Shown: positions 18,133 through 27,808 of the stretch, piece by piece
Layout: every line of letters begins with the position of its first letter
Numbering within the stretch: position 1 is the first letter of the stretch
Assembly (NCBI GenBank): GCA_045636325.1
Contig: JAZTXH010000014.1
Coordinates: 1-64,000 of the forward strand
Reading direction: 5' to 3'
Origin: CAKSHP01 sp045636325
Lineage (GTDB): Bacteria; Bacillota; Clostridia; UBA1381; UMGS1253
Length of the DNA: 64,000 bases
Notes under the pieces: generated by a model
Told to the model about the DNA's origin: nothing
Database searches by the model: none
The model's input: the letters and a program-made list of their open reading frames with translations, nothing else
Made by a program: the position numbers and the translations under genes

Positions 18133-18642
18133 CTATTTCACAAAGCTTCTATATGACTTAATAATCAGATTTAAAATCTGCATAGGACCAAGTCCGTCAA
18201 TATCAACTTTAAAATGGTTATTATTATAAAATGGTTGTCTTTCCTTCATTTTTTGCTCAATTTCAACTGATGTAGAATTTTTTATAAGAGGTCTTTTTTT
18301 TATAGCATTTGTTCTTGAAAGTATCGTTTCTACAGACGCATTCAAATTAAAAACCACACCATTTTTTTTCAGATTTTTAATATTCTCAAGGTTTAAAACA
18401 ACTCCACCGCCTGTTGCAATAACACAGTTTGAAAATTTTGAAATTTCTTCAATACATTCTTTTTCAATCCTACGAAATTCTTCCTCTCCAAATTTTTCAA
18501 ATATCTCTCCAATGGTCATATTTGTCTTTTTAACAATGTAATCATCACTGTCTACAAAACGAAATCCCATCTTTTTTGCAAGTGCTCTGCCAATTGTTGA
18601 TTTCCCGGTACACATAAAACCTGTTAAAACAACATTTTTCAA
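18133..18642 (-). CDS. aroK: Shikimate kinase
   Basis: Phosphorylates shikimate with ATP. Walker A GFMCTGKSTIGRAL (residues 8-21), the substrate-binding DSDD (about 32-35), GGG (about 79-81) and the lid Arg in RPLIK are present. At 169 aa it is full length. Its start overlaps the end of aroE by 4 bp (translational coupling). Confidence 0.95.
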   Translation of the reverse strand: MKNVVLTGFMCTGKSTIGRALAKKMGFRFVDSDDYIVKKTNMTIGEIFEKFGEEEFRRIEKECIEEISKFSNCVIATGGGVVLNLENIKNLKKNGVVFNLNASVETILSRTNAIKKRPLIKNSTSVEIEQKMKERQPFYNNNHFKVDIDGLGPMQILNLIIKSYRSFVK

Positions 18643-19478
18643 AATCCGAACACCTCACGTTTAATATCGTCAAAAATTCTGCGATCAATTTTCTCTTGAA
18701 CAAAATGCTCATATGCAACTAACCCCTGATATATAAGCATTCCTAAACCATTTATTGTATTTTTTGCACCCGCCATACGCATTTTTTTCAAAAAAACAGT
18801 CTCAGGCGGATTATAAATCATATCCGCCGCATCTGTTTTATTATCAACAAAAGAAAAATCACTTATAGCACATTCTTTGCTTTCTCCCATACCGGCAGAA
18901 GTAGCGTTTATAACTAAATCATAGTGCTTTTTCTCAAAATTAACATTAATTACTTTTCCTGTTTTTGAATATACAAATTCAGCTAAATCTTCCGCACGCT
19001 TTTGTGTACGGTTTAAAATTGTAATACTCTTAGCACCCTCATTAAGAAACTTAATGCAAATTGGACGGCACGCGCCTCCTGCACCGCAAATAAGCAATTC
19101 TTTACCTTTAATTTCAATTCCGCTGTTTATAAGCGACAGATAAAATCCCTGGGCATCTGTATTATATCCGAAAAGCTTTCCGTTCCTGTTTACCACTGTA
19201 TTAACAGAGCCGTAATCAAGAGCTTCCTTTGAAATCTCATCAAGATACTGCATAACTTTAATTTTATGAGGCGCTGTTACATTTATACCCGCAATATTAA
19301 ACGCTCTCACACCATCAATAGCAGCCTTTAAATCCTTACTTTCAACATGCATGGCACAATAAACATAATTTTTTTTCAATTTTTCAGAAATATAATTATG
19401 CATCCGAGGCGAAAACGAATGGTCAACCGGAGAACCAATTATACCTAAAACCTTCGTTTTTTCGTTTACTTCTTGCAT
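18639..19478 (-). CDS. aroE: Shikimate dehydrogenase
   Basis: Reduces 3-dehydroshikimate with NADPH. The substrate domain has SPRMHNYISEKL and the catalytic Lys in TAPHKIKVMQYL (about residues 65-76); the Rossmann domain has GAGGACRP (about 135-142) and NRTQKRAEDLA. The 279-aa length fits. A GGAGGCG ribosome site precedes the ATG at 19478. The gene is 14 bp after guaB. Confidence 0.95.
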   Translation of the reverse strand: MQEVNEKTKVLGIIGSPVDHSFSPRMHNYISEKLKKNYVYCAMHVESKDLKAAIDGVRAFNIAGINVTAPHKIKVMQYLDEISKEALDYGSVNTVVNRNGKLFGYNTDAQGFYLSLINSGIEIKGKELLICGAGGACRPICIKFLNEGAKSITILNRTQKRAEDLAEFVYSKTGKVINVNFEKKHYDLVINATSAGMGESKECAISDFSFVDNKTDAADMIYNPPETVFLKKMRMAGAKNTINGLGMLIYQGLVAYEHFVQEKIDRRIFDDIKREVFGF

Positions 19479-19492
19479 TTTAACGCCTCCAA

Positions 19493-20941
19493 TTAATCGT
19501 GCATTGTATAGTTAGGAGCTTCCTTTGTAATCTGAATATCATGAGGATGACTTTCCTTAAGACCTGCACCGGTAATTCTTATAAACTTACCGTTAGCTTT
19601 CAATTCAGGAACTGTTTTTGTTCCGCAATAACCCATCCCTGCGCGCAGACCGCCAAGCAGCTGGAACACTGTATCCGAAAGAGGTCCTTTATATTCAACG
19701 CGGCCTTCTACACCTTCAGGAACAAGCTTTTTTGCATCCTGCTGGAAGTAACGGTCTTTACTTCCTTCATTCATAGCACCGATAGAACCCATACCACGGT
19801 AAACTTTAAACCGTCTGCCCTGATAAAGTTCAAATTCACCGGGACTTTCAGTACATCCTGCAAACAAACTGCCAATCATTATTACATCTGCACCGGCAGC
19901 AATAGCTTTTGTAAGGTCACCTGAATATTTTACACCGCCATCTGCAATAAGAGGAATATTCTTCTTTCTGCAAATTTCAGCAGCATTCATAATAGCTGTA
20001 ACCTGAGGAACACCGATACCTGCTACTACACGTGTTGTACAAATTGAACCAGGACCAATACCAACTTTAACAGCATCTGCTCCTGCAGCAATTAAATCTT
20101 CTGCTGCTTCCGCTGTTGCAATATTACCCGCAATAACCTGCAAATCAGGATAAGCAGATTTTACATTCTTTAGTGCTTTTATAATGTTTGCACTGTGTCC
20201 ATGAGCAGAGTCTAAAACAACAACATCAACATTAGCGCTTACCAATGCTTCAACGCGGTCTAATACATCTGCTGTAACGCCAATAGCCGCACCAACCAAA
20301 AGCCTACCCTTATCATCACGTGCAGAATTTGGATATCTTACAGCTTTTTCAATATCTTTAATTGTTATAAGACCTTTAAGTCTCATATCTTTATCTACTA
20401 TAGGAAGCTTTTCAACCTTATATTTTCTAAGAATTTCCTGAGCCTGAACAAGAGTTGTACCCTCAGGTGCAGTAATTAGGTTTTCCTTTGTCATAGACAT
20501 GTGTATCGGTTTTGAGAAATCTGTTTCAAAACGAAGATCACGGTTAGTAATAATACCTATAAGCTTATCACCTTCTGTAATCGGCACACCCGAAATCTTA
20601 AATTTACCCATAAGTTCATCTGCATCTTTTAAAGTATGATTTGGTGAAAGGCTGAACGGATTTGCAATAACACCGTTTTCACTTCTTTTAACTTTATCAA
20701 CCTCTGTCATCTGCTTTTCGATGCTCATATTCTTATGGATAATACCGATACCGCCTTCTCTTGCCATTGCAATAGCAAGATTAGACTCAGTAACAGTGTC
20801 CATAGCTGCACTCATCAGCGGAATATTAAGCTTGATTTTCTGTGTAAGATTTGTTGCAAGTTCAATATCCTTTGGAATTACTTCTGACTTCTGTGGAACC
20901 AATAACACATCATCAAATGTCAAACCCTCAATAATATTCAT
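19493..20941 (-). CDS. guaB: Inosine-5'-monophosphate dehydrogenase
   Basis: Commits IMP to GMP synthesis (IMP to XMP with NAD). The (beta/alpha)8 barrel is interrupted by two CBS modules (about residues 90-205). The catalytic loop GPGSICTTR holds the nucleophilic Cys (about residue 299), and the flap contains GSKDRYFQ. Start ATG 20941, preceded by AAAGGAAG, gives the usual MNIIEGLTFDDVLL beginning. It has its own promoter inside the 3' end of dusB. No purine riboswitch is visible. Confidence 0.97.
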   Translation of the reverse strand: MNIIEGLTFDDVLLVPQKSEVIPKDIELATNLTQKIKLNIPLMSAAMDTVTESNLAIAMAREGGIGIIHKNMSIEKQMTEVDKVKRSENGVIANPFSLSPNHTLKDADELMGKFKISGVPITEGDKLIGIITNRDLRFETDFSKPIHMSMTKENLITAPEGTTLVQAQEILRKYKVEKLPIVDKDMRLKGLITIKDIEKAVRYPNSARDDKGRLLVGAAIGVTADVLDRVEALVSANVDVVVLDSAHGHSANIIKALKNVKSAYPDLQVIAGNIATAEAAEDLIAAGADAVKVGIGPGSICTTRVVAGIGVPQVTAIMNAAEICRKKNIPLIADGGVKYSGDLTKAIAAGADVIMIGSLFAGCTESPGEFELYQGRRFKVYRGMGSIGAMNEGSKDRYFQQDAKKLVPEGVEGRVEYKGPLSDTVFQLLGGLRAGMGYCGTKTVPELKANGKFIRITGAGLKESHPHDIQITKEAPNYTMHD

Positions 20942-20977
20942 TTTAAAACTTCCTTTCCTTTGCATATTTTGTCATAC

Positions 20978-21006
20978 ATTATACCACATTATAACACACT
21001 TTTCAA
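20978..21006 (-). promoter_or_regulatory. Promoter of guaB
   Basis: TTGAAA-17 bp-TATAAT on the minus strand. The -35 box lies inside the last codons of dusB, so guaB-aroEKQ can be transcribed separately. Confidence 0.72.
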
Positions 21007-21942
21007 GATTTTTTTTAATTCTTCTGCAGTTTTAGCCATATTAATGTCACGTCTTGCTCTGGAAGAATTTTTTTCACCCTTCAAATACCATGTTGCATGC
21101 TTTCTTATCTCACATATAGCAATATGTTCACCTTTAGTTTCACACATCATCTCAAACTGACGAATAGTAGTTTCAACCTTTGTTTTAATATCCGGTTTAT
21201 ATTTAACCTCGCCAAGTTCAAAAAGCTCGTTTATTTGCCTGAACAAAAACGGATTGCCCATAGCCCCTCTTGCTATCATGACAGCATCACAACCTGTATA
21301 AGCCTTCATATTAACCGCATCTTCAGGTGTAAATATATCGCCGTTCCCAATAACCGGTATGTTTAAATTTTTCTTTACTTTTTTTATTATATTCCAGTCT
21401 GCTTTCCCACTGTAATACTGCTCACGTGTTCTGCCATGAACCGTGACTGCCGCTGCACCTGCCCGTTCTGCAGTTTGCGCAATTTCGACAGCATTAATAT
21501 TGTTTTCATCCCAGCCTTTTCTTATCTTTACAGTTACTGGTACAGATGTGTTTTCCCTGACAGCTTTAACAATATCAAACACCTTGTCCTTGCGCTGCAT
21601 CAACGCACTTCCTTCGCCGTTCCCCGCAACCTTAGGCACCGGACACCCCATATTTATGTCTATAAGACAGGCACCACATTCTAATGCCTTCGGAGCAGCT
21701 TGAGCTATTGTCTGCGCATCAGAGCCGAATATCTGTACGGCATAAGGTTCTTCCTCTGAATGACACTGAAGCATTTTATAAGTCTTTTTATCATTAAACG
21801 TAAGCGCCTTTGCACTAATCATTTCTGTATAAACAAGTCCACAACCATAGCTTTTGCATATGCGCCTGAAAGCAGAATCCGTTACACCCGCCATAGGTGC
21901 AAGAAAAACTTCGTTTTCAAAATTTAGCTTTCCAATTTTCAT
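20989..21942 (-). CDS. dusB: tRNA-dihydrouridine synthase
   Basis: FMN enzyme that reduces uridine in the tRNA D-loop. Signatures: APMAGVTDSAFRRI (residues 15-28), the catalytic Cys in DINMGCPVPKVAGNGEGSAL (about 92-111), VTVHGRTREQYYSGKADW and GNGDIFTPEDA. 317 aa. The assignment to the DusB subgroup is by overall similarity and is common for Firmicutes with a single Dus. Confidence 0.92.
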   Translation of the reverse strand: MKIGKLNFENEVFLAPMAGVTDSAFRRICKSYGCGLVYTEMISAKALTFNDKKTYKMLQCHSEEEPYAVQIFGSDAQTIAQAAPKALECGACLIDINMGCPVPKVAGNGEGSALMQRKDKVFDIVKAVRENTSVPVTVKIRKGWDENNINAVEIAQTAERAGAAAVTVHGRTREQYYSGKADWNIIKKVKKNLNIPVIGNGDIFTPEDAVNMKAYTGCDAVMIARGAMGNPFLFRQINELFELGEVKYKPDIKTKVETTIRQFEMMCETKGEHIAICEIRKHATWYLKGEKNSSRARRDINMAKTAEELKKILKSVL

Positions 21943-21962
21943 TAATTTCCCCCGTTATTTGT

Positions 21963-22004
21963 ATAAAAGCAGGAAAACCCACAACGCGAGTTCCCTGCTT
22001 TTAT
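21963..22004 (-). terminator. Terminator after lysA
   Basis: An 11-bp perfect stem (ATAAAAGCAGG/CCTGCTTTTAT) with a 20-nt loop directly after the lysA stop; a short T-rich 3' arm serves as the tail, so termination may be partial and allow read-through to dusB. Confidence 0.65.
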
Positions 22005-22007
22005 ATT

Positions 22008-23309
22008 TTAATAAACATCCTTGCTTATAATATCTTCATAGGTTTCGCGTCTTACTAAAACACGATCTTTTCCGTTTGCTACCATTACAACAGCGGGACG
22101 CGGAATTCTATTATAATTGCTTGCCATAGAATAGTTATATGCACCAGTTGCCAATATAGCCAAAACATCGCCCTGTTCAGCTTTGGAAATACGCATATTT
22201 TCTCCTATCAAATCTCCTGATTCACAACATTTTCCTGCTATTGATACAATATCCTCAGCCTTTTCATTAGCTTTATTTGCTACCACAGCAGTATATTCTG
22301 CTCCATATAAAATATATCTGGGATTATCACCCATACCGCCATCTATAAAAATATATTTCTTAATATCTTTAATATCTTTCACGCAACCTACAGTATAAAG
22401 AGTAATACCCGCATTCCCAACCAGAGACCGCCCCGGCTCCATAATAATCTTTGGAAGTCTCATATCGTTTTGTGCACATATTTCTTTTACAACTTCGCTC
22501 ACTGCTTTTATATATTTATCATATTCTATAGGGTCATCGCTTTCCACATATTTTATGCCAAATCCACCGCCAAGATTCAATTCTTCAAGCTCTATTCCAA
22601 GTTCATCTTTAACTTCTTTTACAAACCCAAGCATTATTTCGGCAGCATGGCAAAAAGGCTCAAGCTCAAAAATCTGTGAACCTATATGACAATGTATACC
22701 CACAACATTAATATTATCAAACTTTTTTGCTTCTCTTATAATTTCTATCGCTTCTCCATTTTCAAGTGCTACGCCGAATTTAGAATCAATCTGACCGGTT
22801 TTTACAAAATCATGAGTGTGTGCATCAACACCCGGTTTAATTCTAAACATTATATTAGCATTTTTAGCTTTGCTTTTGCATATTTTAGAAAGCATTTCAA
22901 GCTCATAAACATTGTCAACCACAATTCTGCCAACACTGCTTTCAACAGCCATTTCAAGCTCGTCGTATGTTTTATTATTTCCGTGGAAATAAATTTTTTC
23001 ACAGGGAAATCCTGCCTTTAATGCACAGTAAAGCTCCCCGCCGGACACAACATCGACACCCAAGCCTTCTTCCATGGCAATCTTATAAATACCTACACAT
23101 GAAAATGCCTTTGATGCATAAAGTGCAATACCATTGCCGTCATAATATTTATCTATTGCCTGCTTATATATCCGGCAATTTTTTCTTATCATATCTTCAT
23201 CCATAACATAAAGAGGAGTTTTATACTTTTTTGCAAGCTCAACCGTATCCGCTCCGCCAATGGTGAGATGATTTTTTTCATTAATATTTAAATTTTCCGT
23301 TAAAAACAT
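22008..23309 (-). CDS. lysA: Diaminopimelate decarboxylase
   Basis: PLP enzyme making L-lysine from meso-diaminopimelate. The PLP lysine is in LYASKAFSCVG (about residue 51), the phosphate-binding glycine stretch in NLGGGFGIKY, and EPGRSLVGNAG and CESGDLIGEN complete the alanine-racemase-fold site. Length about 433 aa. Start ATG 23309 has CCGGAGG 8 nt upstream; an in-frame ATG 11 codons earlier lies in the leader. A strong promoter lies just upstream. I find no lysine riboswitch in the 140-bp leader region. Confidence 0.95.
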   Translation of the reverse strand: MFLTENLNINEKNHLTIGGADTVELAKKYKTPLYVMDEDMIRKNCRIYKQAIDKYYDGNGIALYASKAFSCVGIYKIAMEEGLGVDVVSGGELYCALKAGFPCEKIYFHGNNKTYDELEMAVESSVGRIVVDNVYELEMLSKICKSKAKNANIMFRIKPGVDAHTHDFVKTGQIDSKFGVALENGEAIEIIREAKKFDNINVVGIHCHIGSQIFELEPFCHAAEIMLGFVKEVKDELGIELEELNLGGGFGIKYVESDDPIEYDKYIKAVSEVVKEICAQNDMRLPKIIMEPGRSLVGNAGITLYTVGCVKDIKDIKKYIFIDGGMGDNPRYILYGAEYTAVVANKANEKAEDIVSIAGKCCESGDLIGENMRISKAEQGDVLAILATGAYNYSMASNYNRIPRPAVVMVANGKDRVLVRRETYEDIISKDVY

Positions 23310-23349
23310 ATAATTTACCTCCGGTAAAAAACCTATAAGCATTTTATTA

Positions 23350-23379
23350 ATTATACCACAGGATAAATTATTATGTCAA
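23350..23379 (-). promoter_or_regulatory. Promoter of lysA
   Basis: Consensus TTGACA and TATAAT with an 18-bp spacer on the minus strand, about 40 bp upstream of the lysA start. Confidence 0.8.
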
Positions 23380-23450
23380 TCAAATCCAAAGCAAATCTGC
23401 AAAAAAGCAGTGATTAAAGTTTAAATTTCTTACTTTTTTATACGACTTAA

Positions 23451-24623
23451 TTAAATTTTTATCCAATTTAAAAATAATTTACTAAGCATTGCATAATATG
23501 TAAGTTTACCAACATCTTCACAAGCTACGATATTTACGCTGCCAATCTGTGTTTTTCCTTTTAAAATTTTTATTTCTCCCACTTTATCTGAAATCCCTAT
23601 AGGTGCATTTACACTTTCCTCTATATTTGACTCTGCAGTAATTTGCCCACCATCCCCTTTTTTTGTTAAAACGCTGAAATTATCCTTTGCAATAGCACAT
23701 GCTTCCCCTTTCATACCCTTTAACACTTTCACTTTTCCGTATTCATCACCAGCATTAATAACTTTCTTTACTTCAAAATTTGCAAATCCATAATCAAGAA
23801 GTTTTCTTGCATCTGCAAAACGTTCAGCCGAAGTAGGCGCTGCCATTACAACAGCAATCAACTGCATTCCGTTTCTTAAAGCCGATGCAGAAATACAGTT
23901 TTTTGCAATAGATGTAGATCCTGTTTTCAATCCATTCGCTCCGTTATAAAACCGTATAAGCTTATTTGTATTTGAAAGCTGAAATTTACCATCACGCAGT
24001 GAATCCATCCATATGGTTGTAAATTCAAATATTTTTTCGTACTTTAAAAGCTCTCTTGACATTATTGCAATATCTCTTGCACTGCTGTAATGGCCATCGG
24101 CATCTAGTCCATTAGGATTTTTAAACTGAGTATTTGTCATTCCAAGTTCTTTTGCACGCTTATTCATAAGCTCTACAAATCCCTCACAACTACCTGATAT
24201 ATGTTCAGCCAATGCAACAGCAGCATCATTACCCGAAGCAACCGCAACTCCTTTCATTAAATCATATACACTTATCTGTTCACCTGCATCAAGAAAAATT
24301 GTGGAACCTCCCATACTTTTTGCATATTCACTACCTGTAACAATATCTTCAAACGATATCTTTCCGGAATCAATCGCCTCCATAGTCAAAAGCATAGTCA
24401 TAACCTTTGTTACACTTGCAGGCGGAAGCGCTTCATCTGCATTTTTTTCAAAAAGAACGCTGCCGCTACTTTGCTCCATCAATATTACCGATGGAGCAGA
24501 CAATTCAATAGCGATTTCGTTTTCCTGAGCACTCACAAAAAAAGGGTTAAATGCAAAAAATATATTTGCAATTAAAATCACCGCTAAAAATACCGTATTT
24601 ACTTTTTTATATAATGTAAACAT
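23451..24623 (-). CDS. Serine-type D-alanyl-D-alanine carboxypeptidase
   Basis: Low-molecular-weight PBP (DacF/DacB-like, S11) that trims pentapeptides. A signal peptide (residues 1-32, ending FVSAQ) precedes the catalytic domain with SxxK in PASVTKVMT (about 68-76), SxN in VASGNDAAVAL (about 132-142) and KTG in GLKTGSTS (about 233-240). A C-terminal beta domain follows, and the last about 15 residues are an amphipathic anchor-like stretch. In Bacillus dacF precedes spoIIA; here it does not, so a sporulation role is open. Its ribosome site overlaps the preceding terminator. Confidence 0.9.
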   Translation of the reverse strand: MFTLYKKVNTVFLAVILIANIFFAFNPFFVSAQENEIAIELSAPSVILMEQSSGSVLFEKNADEALPPASVTKVMTMLLTMEAIDSGKISFEDIVTGSEYAKSMGGSTIFLDAGEQISVYDLMKGVAVASGNDAAVALAEHISGSCEGFVELMNKRAKELGMTNTQFKNPNGLDADGHYSSARDIAIMSRELLKYEKIFEFTTIWMDSLRDGKFQLSNTNKLIRFYNGANGLKTGSTSIAKNCISASALRNGMQLIAVVMAAPTSAERFADARKLLDYGFANFEVKKVINAGDEYGKVKVLKGMKGEACAIAKDNFSVLTKKGDGGQITAESNIEESVNAPIGISDKVGEIKILKGKTQIGSVNIVACEDVGKLTYYAMLSKLFLNWIKI

Positions 24624-24624
24624 A

Positions 24625-24676
24625 AAAAAACCTCCCGTCTTTACATAGTAAACACTATGCCAGCAAGAGGTTTTTT
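24625..24676 (-). terminator. Terminator between oadA and dacF, overlapping the dacF ribosome site
   Basis: Minus-strand stem AAAAAACCTC/GAGGTTTTTT with an inner CATAG/CTATG stem. The 3' arm (GGGAGGTTTTTTT) is also the Shine-Dalgarno sequence of dacF, 7 nt from its ATG. Confidence 0.75.
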
Positions 24677-24688
24677 ATTCATAATAAA

Positions 24689-26098
24689 TTAATTAAGGTA
24701 ATCTGCTGAATCCATATCTATATATTCAACATCAATCTTATTCTTCTTTGCTTTTCTGTATTCAAAGAACTTAAGAGCAACCTTATCAAACAAAGCATAA
24801 GAAAGAACATCTTCTTCCTGCTCCATCCACTCATTTATTTCACCGCGAAGCTTATCAAGTTCGGGTGCAATCTTATCTGCAGGACGGCACGTAATTCTCT
24901 CTTCATCTCCAATAATCTTTTTAACAATTTCATCAGAAATTTCAACAGGAGTCTGACCATACTCACCACGAACAATACCCTTTGTTTCCTTTGTAATCAT
25001 CTTATAACGCTCACCGCCGATTACGTTAAACACAGCCTGAGTACCAACAATCTGACTTGAGGGTGTAACAAGAGGAGGATTACCTAAATCAGCACGAACT
25101 TTTGGAACTTCTTTCAAAACTTCCATAAGCTGTTCTTCTTTTCCTGCCTGCTTAAGCTGAGAAACAAGGTTTGAAAGCATACCGCCGGGAACCTGATAAA
25201 CAAGTGTATTAACATCTACACCCATTACCTTCGGATTCAAAAGACCGCTTTCAAGATATTCCTCACGAAGAGGTCTGAAATAATCAGCAATATCAGAAAG
25301 AAGATTTAAGTCATATCCTGTGTCATAAGGTGTGCCTTGGAATGCAGCAACCATAGCTTCAGTTGCGGGCTGTGATGTACCAAGTGCCAAAGGTGACATC
25401 GCACAGTCGATAACGTCTACACCAGCTTCAACAGCCTTCATATATGTCATTGAAGCAACACCTGATGTATAATGTGTATGAAGCTGAACAGGAATCTTAA
25501 CTGTTTCTTTTATAGCTTTAACCAGATTATATGCAGGATTTGGCAAAAGCAAACCTGCCATATCCTTGATACAAATAGAGCTTGCACCCATTTCCTCAAG
25601 CTGTTTTGCAAGATTTGCATAATATTCCTGAGTAAACAGTGATTTATCATCACTTATTGTGTAACAAAGAGTGGCCTGAACATGTCCCTTTGCTTTATTT
25701 GTTGCTTTAATAGCTGTTTCAAGGTTACGAACATCGTTTAAAGCATCGAAAATACGGATAATATCAATACCGTTAGCAACTGACTTTTCACAAAAATATT
25801 CAACAACATCATCTGCATAATGTCTGTAACCTAAAATATTCTGACCACGGAAAAGCATCTGTAAAGGAGTATTCTTAGCCTTGTCCTTTATTTTGCGAAG
25901 CCTCTCCCATGGGTCTTCGTTTAAAAATCTCAAACATGAGTCAAATGTTGCACCACCCCAAGCTTCCAAAGAATGATAGCCTACTTTGTCAAGTTTTTCA
26001 ACGATAGGCAATATCTGCTCTGTTGTCATACGAGTCGCAATCAAACTCTGATGTGCGTCTCTTAATATTGTTTCTGTAATTTTTACAGGTTTAGCCAT
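24689..26098 (-). CDS. oadA: Carboxyltransferase subunit of oxaloacetate decarboxylase/pyruvate carboxylase type
   Basis: TIM-barrel carboxyltransferase that moves CO2 between carboxybiotin and pyruvate/oxaloacetate. The N-terminus has ETILRDAHQSLIATRM (residues 8-23) with the catalytic Asp/Gln, the metal-site LHTHYTSG (about 206-213) and the conserved-carboxylase C-domain. It stops at 469 aa, lacking the fused biotinyl domain of classical OadA; the carrier is the separate gene at 27376. As last gene of an oadG-carrier-oadB-oadA operon it most likely forms a Na+-pumping decarboxylase, coupling oxaloacetate (or a related acid) to a sodium gradient. Confidence 0.9.
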   Translation of the reverse strand: MAKPVKITETILRDAHQSLIATRMTTEQILPIVEKLDKVGYHSLEAWGGATFDSCLRFLNEDPWERLRKIKDKAKNTPLQMLFRGQNILGYRHYADDVVEYFCEKSVANGIDIIRIFDALNDVRNLETAIKATNKAKGHVQATLCYTISDDKSLFTQEYYANLAKQLEEMGASSICIKDMAGLLLPNPAYNLVKAIKETVKIPVQLHTHYTSGVASMTYMKAVEAGVDVIDCAMSPLALGTSQPATEAMVAAFQGTPYDTGYDLNLLSDIADYFRPLREEYLESGLLNPKVMGVDVNTLVYQVPGGMLSNLVSQLKQAGKEEQLMEVLKEVPKVRADLGNPPLVTPSSQIVGTQAVFNVIGGERYKMITKETKGIVRGEYGQTPVEISDEIVKKIIGDEERITCRPADKIAPELDKLRGEINEWMEQEEDVLSYALFDKVALKFFEYRKAKKNKIDVEYIDMDSADYLN

Positions 26099-26139
26099 TT
26101 TATCTACCTCCTATTTTAATTAATAGCAATTATAGGCAA

Positions 26140-27345
26140 TTACGCAAAAAGCGAAAGGAATACGCCTGCTGCAACAGCAGAACCAATAACACCTGCAACG
26201 TTAGGGCCCATAGCATGCATTAACAAGAAGTTTGCAGGATTTTCTTTCTGTCCTACCTTCTGTGAAACACGGGCAGCCATTGGCACTGCTGATACACCTG
26301 CAGAACCAATCAAAGGATTAACCTTACCGCCTGTGAATATGTACATAAGCTTACCAAATATCAAACCACCTGCTGTACTGAACGAGAACGCAATTACACC
26401 AAGAAGAATAACTTTAATTGTTTCCATTGTAAGAAGCGTATCTGCTGTAGCTGTGGCACCAACAGTAGTGCCAAGGAAGATTGTTACAATATTCATAAGC
26501 TCGTTCTGTGCAGTTTTGCTTAGTCTGTCTGCAACACCACTTTCCTTTAAAAGGTTACCAAGCATAAGCATACCAACAAGCGGAATAGCATCAGGAACAA
26601 TAAGACCAACAACGATTGTTACAATAATTGGGAAAAGAATCTTTTCTCTTTTTGTTACAATACGAAGCTGCTCCATAACAACGCTTCTTTCCTTTTTGGT
26701 TGTCATAAGCTTCATAATAGGTGTCTGAATTACAGGAATTAGCGCCATATAAGAATATGCCGCAATTGCAATCGCAGGCAAAAGCTTAGGAGCGAGAGTC
26801 TTTGTTACAAAAATAGCTGTAGGACCGTCTGCACCGCCAATAATACCGATAGAAGATGCCTCAAGTGCGTTAAAGCCAAGCGCAATAGCACCTAAGAATG
26901 TTAAAAATACACCAAGCTGTGCCGCTGCACCAAGCAAAATGCTTTTGGGATTTGCAATCAACGGACCAAAGTCAGTCATAGCACCGATACCCATAAAGAT
27001 AAGCGGCGGATAAATACCAAGCTTAACACCAAGGTATAAAAGGTCTAACAGACCACCTTCATTTAATACCCTTCCGAAATCAATATGACCATTTACAAAA
27101 AACGCTTCATTTGAAAACCATTCAGGATGCATAATATTTGCAGTCTGAGGAAGATTAGCTAAAAGCATACCAAACGCAATAGGCATAAGAAGAAGAGGTT
27201 CAAACTGCTTTACAATTGCAAGATATAATAATACGCAAGCAATTACAATCATAAGTAAAATTTTCCACCAACCAGCATCGGTAAACATCATCGCAATACC
27301 AGTGCTGTTAAGAAAGCCCGTTAAACCATCTATAAATGTAGTCAC
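26140..27345 (-). CDS. oadB: Sodium-ion-pumping decarboxylase beta subunit
   Basis: Integral membrane protein (401 aa, about 9-11 helices) that decarboxylates carboxybiotin and exports Na+. The family hallmark GIIGGADGPTAIFV (about residues 167-180) with the essential Asp is present, as are the conserved N-terminal FGMLLANLPQ and the C-terminal ANFLLMHAMGPNVAGVIGSAVAAG. The OadB, MmdB and GcdB families are nearly indistinguishable by sequence; the adjacent pyruvate-type alpha subunit favours oxaloacetate. Confidence 0.93.
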   Translation of the reverse strand: MTTFIDGLTGFLNSTGIAMMFTDAGWWKILLMIVIACVLLYLAIVKQFEPLLLMPIAFGMLLANLPQTANIMHPEWFSNEAFFVNGHIDFGRVLNEGGLLDLLYLGVKLGIYPPLIFMGIGAMTDFGPLIANPKSILLGAAAQLGVFLTFLGAIALGFNALEASSIGIIGGADGPTAIFVTKTLAPKLLPAIAIAAYSYMALIPVIQTPIMKLMTTKKERSVVMEQLRIVTKREKILFPIIVTIVVGLIVPDAIPLVGMLMLGNLLKESGVADRLSKTAQNELMNIVTIFLGTTVGATATADTLLTMETIKVILLGVIAFSFSTAGGLIFGKLMYIFTGGKVNPLIGSAGVSAVPMAARVSQKVGQKENPANFLLMHAMGPNVAGVIGSAVAAGVFLSLFA

Positions 27346-27375
27346 TTAAATTCACTCCGTTTCTGTAATGCAAAA

Positions 27376-27747
27376 TTATGATAATGAAATTAGAGCGTCA
27401 CCTGTATTTACGCTTGCGCCTTTTGTTACATTTATAGCTGCAACAGTAGCATCGTTAGGTGCAGTAATTTCATTTTCCATTTTCATAGCTTCAAGAATAC
27501 ATAAAACATCGCCTTTTTTTACAACTGCACCTGCTGTAACCTTGATATCAAGAATTGTTCCGGGCATAGGAGCTGAAACAACATTAGCGCCTGCGGGTGC
27601 GGGTGCAGCAACAGGAGCAGCAGCCTCTTCCTTTGCAGGTGCAGGAGCAGTGGCAGGTACACTTATAGGTGCATTTGCAAAGCTCTGTGTTTCCTCAACT
27701 TCAACATTATAAACATTACCATTTACTTTAATAACAAATTTTTTCAT
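27376..27747 (-). CDS. Biotin carrier protein (gamma/biotinyl subunit)
   Basis: 123 aa: a short N-terminal beta segment, an Ala/Pro-rich linker (about residues 30-52) and a biotinyl domain with the biotinylation site LEAMKMENEI (Lys at about residue 89). It carries CO2 between the OadA-like and OadB subunits. The repeated GCA/GCT-rich linker gives a locally higher G+C than its neighbours. The likely ligase is BirA (12665-13453). Confidence 0.95.
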   Translation of the reverse strand: MKKFVIKVNGNVYNVEVEETQSFANAPISVPATAPAPAKEEAAAPVAAPAPAGANVVSAPMPGTILDIKVTAGAVVKKGDVLCILEAMKMENEITAPNDATVAAINVTKGASVNTGDALISLS

Positions 27748-27808
27748 TTTACATTCCTCCTGTTTGATAAGAAATAATAATTCAATCGATAATTTTTATA
27801 TGTTCAGA

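Noticed and set aside
20942..20988. Purine riboswitch before guaB
   Set aside because: The promoter is inside the dusB end, and the leader is too short.
23310..23450. Lysine riboswitch before lysA
   Set aside because: The promoter is only about 40 bp upstream of the start, leaving no space for the about 170-nt aptamer.
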